Shown in pieces: positions 61,683 through 64,000 of a stretch of 64,000 bases of DNA. The notes under the pieces are model-generated. The model made no database searches. It was not told where the DNA came from and saw only the letters and a list, made by a program, of their open reading frames with translations. The position numbers and the translations under genes were made by a program. Source of the stretch: a bacterium (GTDB lineage Bacteria; Elusimicrobiota; Elusimicrobia; Elusimicrobiales; UBA9959). Numbering within the stretch: the stretch's first letter is position 1; each line of letters opens with the position of its first letter. Location of the stretch: positions 62,001-126,000 of the forward strand of contig JAJZPL010000002.1 in the NCBI GenBank assembly GCA_021811185.1. The letters run 5' to 3'.

Positions 61683-62465
61683 ATGCATACTGAAGAAAAG
61701 AACGGCCTTAAGCTGCTGCGGTTCGACCTGTTCAGGAACCAGGAAGACCTTTCCTGCGCGGTGGCCACCCGCGCCGGCGGGGTAAGTTCCGGCCCGTATT
61801 TCGGCCTTAACCTGGGCTCGGGCACCGGCGACAAGCTGGAGCTGGTGGAAGAGAACCTGGAGCTGTTCTGCGGCGTGATGGGGGCGGAGTCCGCCCGGCT
61901 CGGGCGGATGCAGCAGCGCCATACGGCGAACGTGGCGGTGCTGGAGAACGGCGGGGGGGCCGCCACCGAAAACACCGACGCGCTGGTCACCGCCGTGCCG
62001 GGAGTGCCGCTGCTGGCGCTTTCGGCAGACTGCGCTCTTACCTGCTTTTACGATCCCAAAAGAAAGGTGCTGGCCGTGGCCCACAGCGGCTGGCGGGGGG
62101 CTTTCCTGGGCGTCTATGCCGCCACCCTGAACGTTATGAAGATGCGCTATGGAACGGAGCCGGGGGACGTTACGGCGGGAGTTTCGCCCATGATCTCGGC
62201 GGCCAACTACCCGGTGCGTGAGGATTTCCTGGAAAAACTGAAGGCCTTCTATCCCGGCGGGGCGGACAAGCGCTTTCTTACGATGAAGGACGGCCTGCAT
62301 TTCTTCAACCTGCGCGAACTCCTGCGCTCCCAGTTGGAGACTCTGGGCGTGAAGGACCATGAGTTCATGCACCTCTGCACGTACGCGGAAAAAGAAATGT
62401 TCTATTCCTGGCGGCGGGACGGCGGGAAGACCGGCCGCTTCGGCCTGATGGCGATGATAAAGTAG
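61683..62465 (+). CDS. Laccase-domain purine nucleosidase/phosphorylase (PgeF/YfiH family)
   Basis: A 260-residue single-domain protein. Zinc-site motifs are RMQQRHTANV (His80), LSADCALTCF (Cys117) and VAHSGWRGAFLG (His134), the standard H-C-H site in slightly varied form (usual blocks QxH, TADC, HAGWRG). Family members act on adenosine and related nucleosides or rescue peptidoglycan precursors. The ATG at 61683 has GGGGGA upstream; an earlier frame is open but poorer. Fits with the purine genes around it. Confidence 0.9.
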   Translation: MHTEEKNGLKLLRFDLFRNQEDLSCAVATRAGGVSSGPYFGLNLGSGTGDKLELVEENLELFCGVMGAESARLGRMQQRHTANVAVLENGGGAATENTDALVTAVPGVPLLALSADCALTCFYDPKRKVLAVAHSGWRGAFLGVYAATLNVMKMRYGTEPGDVTAGVSPMISAANYPVREDFLEKLKAFYPGGADKRFLTMKDGLHFFNLRELLRSQLETLGVKDHEFMHLCTYAEKEMFYSWRRDGGKTGRFGLMAMIK

Positions 62466-62467
62466 TT

Positions 62468-63241
62468 TTATCTCACCATGTTCCACACGATCTTGGCGAG
62501 CAGGGCGGCGGAGACGGTGAACAGCATCGGGCGTATGACCCAGGCGCCCTTTTTAAGGGCCAGGTGGGAGCCGGCGTAATTGCCGGCCATGCCGGCCAGG
62601 CCCATGGCGAGGCCCAACTTGAGGTGCACGCGGCCGAGGTACAGGAAAGCGCCCAGCGCGGCCAGGTTGGAGACCAGGTTTAAAAGCTTGGCCAGCGCCG
62701 TGGCGCGGAGCAGGTCGAAGCCGCAGACCCTGGCGAAGGCCACGGCCAGGAAAGTGCCGGTGCCGGGCCCGAGCAGCCCGTCGTAAAAACTCACACAGAA
62801 AGAAATGCTCCCGGACCGCGCCAGCAGGGCGTTGTCGTTGAAGCGCGCGCTGGTATCCGCCAGGCCGAAGCTCTTTTTTGCGGCCAGGAAGATGGCCACC
62901 GGGGGGAGCAGGACTATCAGCAGGTAGCGGATGGCTTCCGGCGGCACCAGCGCGATGGCCCTGGCGCCCAGGAAGGCCCCGGCCGCGGCCAGGAAGACAA
63001 GGATGAAGAGCAGGTCCCACCTGGTGCGAGTTTCCTTAAGGAAGCGCGCGGCGGCTACCGTGGTGCCCATGGCGGAAGAAAGCTTGTTGGTGCCGAGAAG
63101 ATACAGGGGGCTTACGCCGTAGGCCAGATAAGCCGGCAGGGTTATCAGGCCGCCGCCGCCGGCGATGGCGTCCACAAAGCCGGCCAGGAAGACCAGCAGG
63201 GCGAGAGGGGCGTAAGGCAGGGCGGCGTGAAGCAGGTCCAT
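62468..63241 (-). CDS. TauE/SafE-family sulfite/anion permease
   Basis: A 257-residue protein with about eight hydrophobic helices. LLVFLAGFVDAIAGGGGLITLPAYL and GTNKLSSAMGTTVAAARFL are the family N-terminal blocks, and FYDGLLGPGTGTFLAVAF starts the second half. Members export sulfite, sulfoacetate or other organosulfur anions; the substrate is unknown. The ATG at 63241 has a TATATT hexamer exactly six bases upstream and no ribosome site. It ends two bases after the convergent laccase-domain gene. Confidence 0.92.
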   Translation of the reverse strand: MDLLHAALPYAPLALLVFLAGFVDAIAGGGGLITLPAYLAYGVSPLYLLGTNKLSSAMGTTVAAARFLKETRTRWDLLFILVFLAAAGAFLGARAIALVPPEAIRYLLIVLLPPVAIFLAAKKSFGLADTSARFNDNALLARSGSISFCVSFYDGLLGPGTGTFLAVAFARVCGFDLLRATALAKLLNLVSNLAALGAFLYLGRVHLKLGLAMGLAGMAGNYAGSHLALKKGAWVIRPMLFTVSAALLAKIVWNMVR

Positions 63242-63247
63242 AGAAAC

Positions 63248-63253
63248 AATATA
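63248..63253 (-). promoter_or_regulatory. -10 element, leaderless start of the TauE/SafE gene
   Basis: Minus strand TATATT with six bases (GTTTCT) to the ATG at 63241. Confidence 0.45.
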
Positions 63254-63320
63254 TTACTATTTTGCGAAGAACCCCGCGAAAATGTAGAATTACTGCATCT
63301 CATACAAGGCGGTGCTAACG

Positions 63321-64000
63321 ATGGAACTCGATGCTAACCTGGAAAAACTTAAAAACACCATAGAGATCTCCGGCGGCGCCAAGCCCGTGGACCTGCTGCT
63401 TAAGAACGCGCGCGTGATCAACACTTTCTCCGGGGATATCCACCGCACGCACGTGGCCATCCACGGCGGCCGCGTGGTGGGCTTCGGCGACTACAAGGCC
63501 CGCCAGACCATGGACCTCAAGGACGCCTACGTCTCCCCCGGCTTCATCGACGGCCACGTCCATATCGAAAGCTCCATGGTGAAGGTGCCCGAGTTCGCCA
63601 GCGTGGTGCTGCCGCACGGCACCACCTCCGCCGTGATCGACCCCCACGAGATCGCCAACGTCCTGGGCCTGGACGGCATCAGGTACATGATGGCCTCCAG
63701 CGAGGACAGCCCCCTGAGCGTGTACGTCATGCTCCCTTCCTGCGTGCCCGCCACCTCCCTCGAGACCGCCGGCGCCGAGCTTTCCGCCCACGACCTGGGC
63801 CTGCTGCTGAACGACGAGCGCGTGCTGGGCATCGGCGAGATGATGGACTACCCCGGCGTGATCTACCGCAACGAGGAAGTGCTCAAGAAGATCCTGATCG
63901 CCAAGAACAAGGTGATAGACGGCCACGCCCCGATGCTGAAGGACAAACAGCTTTACGCCTACGTGGCCGCGGGCATCCGCTCGGACCACGAGTGCACCGA
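63321..64000 (+). CDS. ade: Adenine deaminase, N-terminal part
   Basis: The first 226 codons of a metal-dependent amidohydrolase, cut by the right edge. VDLLLKNARVINTFSGDI, APGFIDGHVHIESSMV-type block (SPGFIDGHVHIESSMV, metal ligands His79 and His81), LPHGTTSAVIDPHEIANVLG and VPATSLETAGAELS are characteristic of adenine deaminase (adenine to hypoxanthine) and separate it from other amidohydrolases. TAGAAT about 35 bases upstream may be the -10. It belongs with the nucleoside carrier, DeoB and PgeF genes as purine salvage. Confidence 0.9.
   Translation, partial: MELDANLEKLKNTIEISGGAKPVDLLLKNARVINTFSGDIHRTHVAIHGGRVVGFGDYKARQTMDLKDAYVSPGFIDGHVHIESSMVKVPEFASVVLPHGTTSAVIDPHEIANVLGLDGIRYMMASSEDSPLSVYVMLPSCVPATSLETAGAELSAHDLGLLLNDERVLGIGEMMDYPGVIYRNEEVLKKILIAKNKVIDGHAPMLKDKQLYAYVAAGIRSDHECT

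Overview
The window is 64 kb of GC-rich, densely packed bacterial chromosome with intergenic gaps mostly under 200 bases. It carries about 47 protein genes and no rRNA, recognisable tRNA, CRISPR array, phage or transposase gene. Two PorV/PorQ-type outer-membrane proteins, a secreted protease ending in a FlgD/T9SS-like domain, a lipid-carrier isoprenoid pathway (dxs, polyprenyl synthase) and a wealth of exported peptidases point to a Gram-negative, diderm heterotroph. An Elusimicrobiota-like (PVC/FCB-neighbourhood) lineage is my best guess from gene style, but nothing here proves it.

Layout. 1-4.6 kb: partial YgiQ radical SAM gene, a barrel-like exported protein, ornithine aminotransferase, EamA permease and murB. 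4.6-16.5 kb: a giant alpha-2-macroglobulin, then exported Fn3-like protein, C1 protease and PorV-like protein. 16.5-23.7 kb (minus strand): a run of VWA/CsgG-like protein, NagZ-type glycosidase, signal peptidase I, CNT nucleoside transporter, glycosyltransferase and methyltransferase. 23.9-31.0 kb: the most unusual block, a 21-codon ORF followed by a B12-type radical SAM enzyme, a peptide-binding protein, an M29 aminopeptidase and a hybrid histidine kinase with two receivers. 31-45.5 kb: ApbE, asparaginase-domain protein, M18 aminopeptidase, MFS permease, pseudouridine synthase, an M1-M28-PDZ fusion peptidase, phosphopentomutase, a putative glycosidase and a pullulanase. 45.6-47.2 kb: ECF sigma, anti-sigma and CpaB-like operon. 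47.3-51.2 kb: PorV-like protein, polyprenyl synthase and dxs. 51.2-58.8 kb: LOG-family protein, then a Memo/AMMECR1/radical SAM set with membrane redox-type neighbours. 58.9-64 kb: secreted M14 carboxypeptidase, DUF2156 protein, GNAT, PgeF-type laccase-domain enzyme, TauE/SafE permease and the start of adenine deaminase.

Taken together the genes suggest a scavenger of peptides (C1, M1/M28, M14, M18, M29 peptidases), nucleosides and bases (CNT carrier, DeoB, PgeF, adenine deaminase) and alpha-glucans (pullulanase). Several genes have a -10 hexamer exactly six bases before the start codon and no Shine-Dalgarno sequence, which suggests leaderless mRNAs. Two identical-arm palindromes of about 50 bp sit between convergent genes. 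The candidate new system is the 23.9-31.0 kb block, read as a radical-SAM-modified small peptide with its own peptidase, binding protein and sensor kinase; this is inference from gene order and families.
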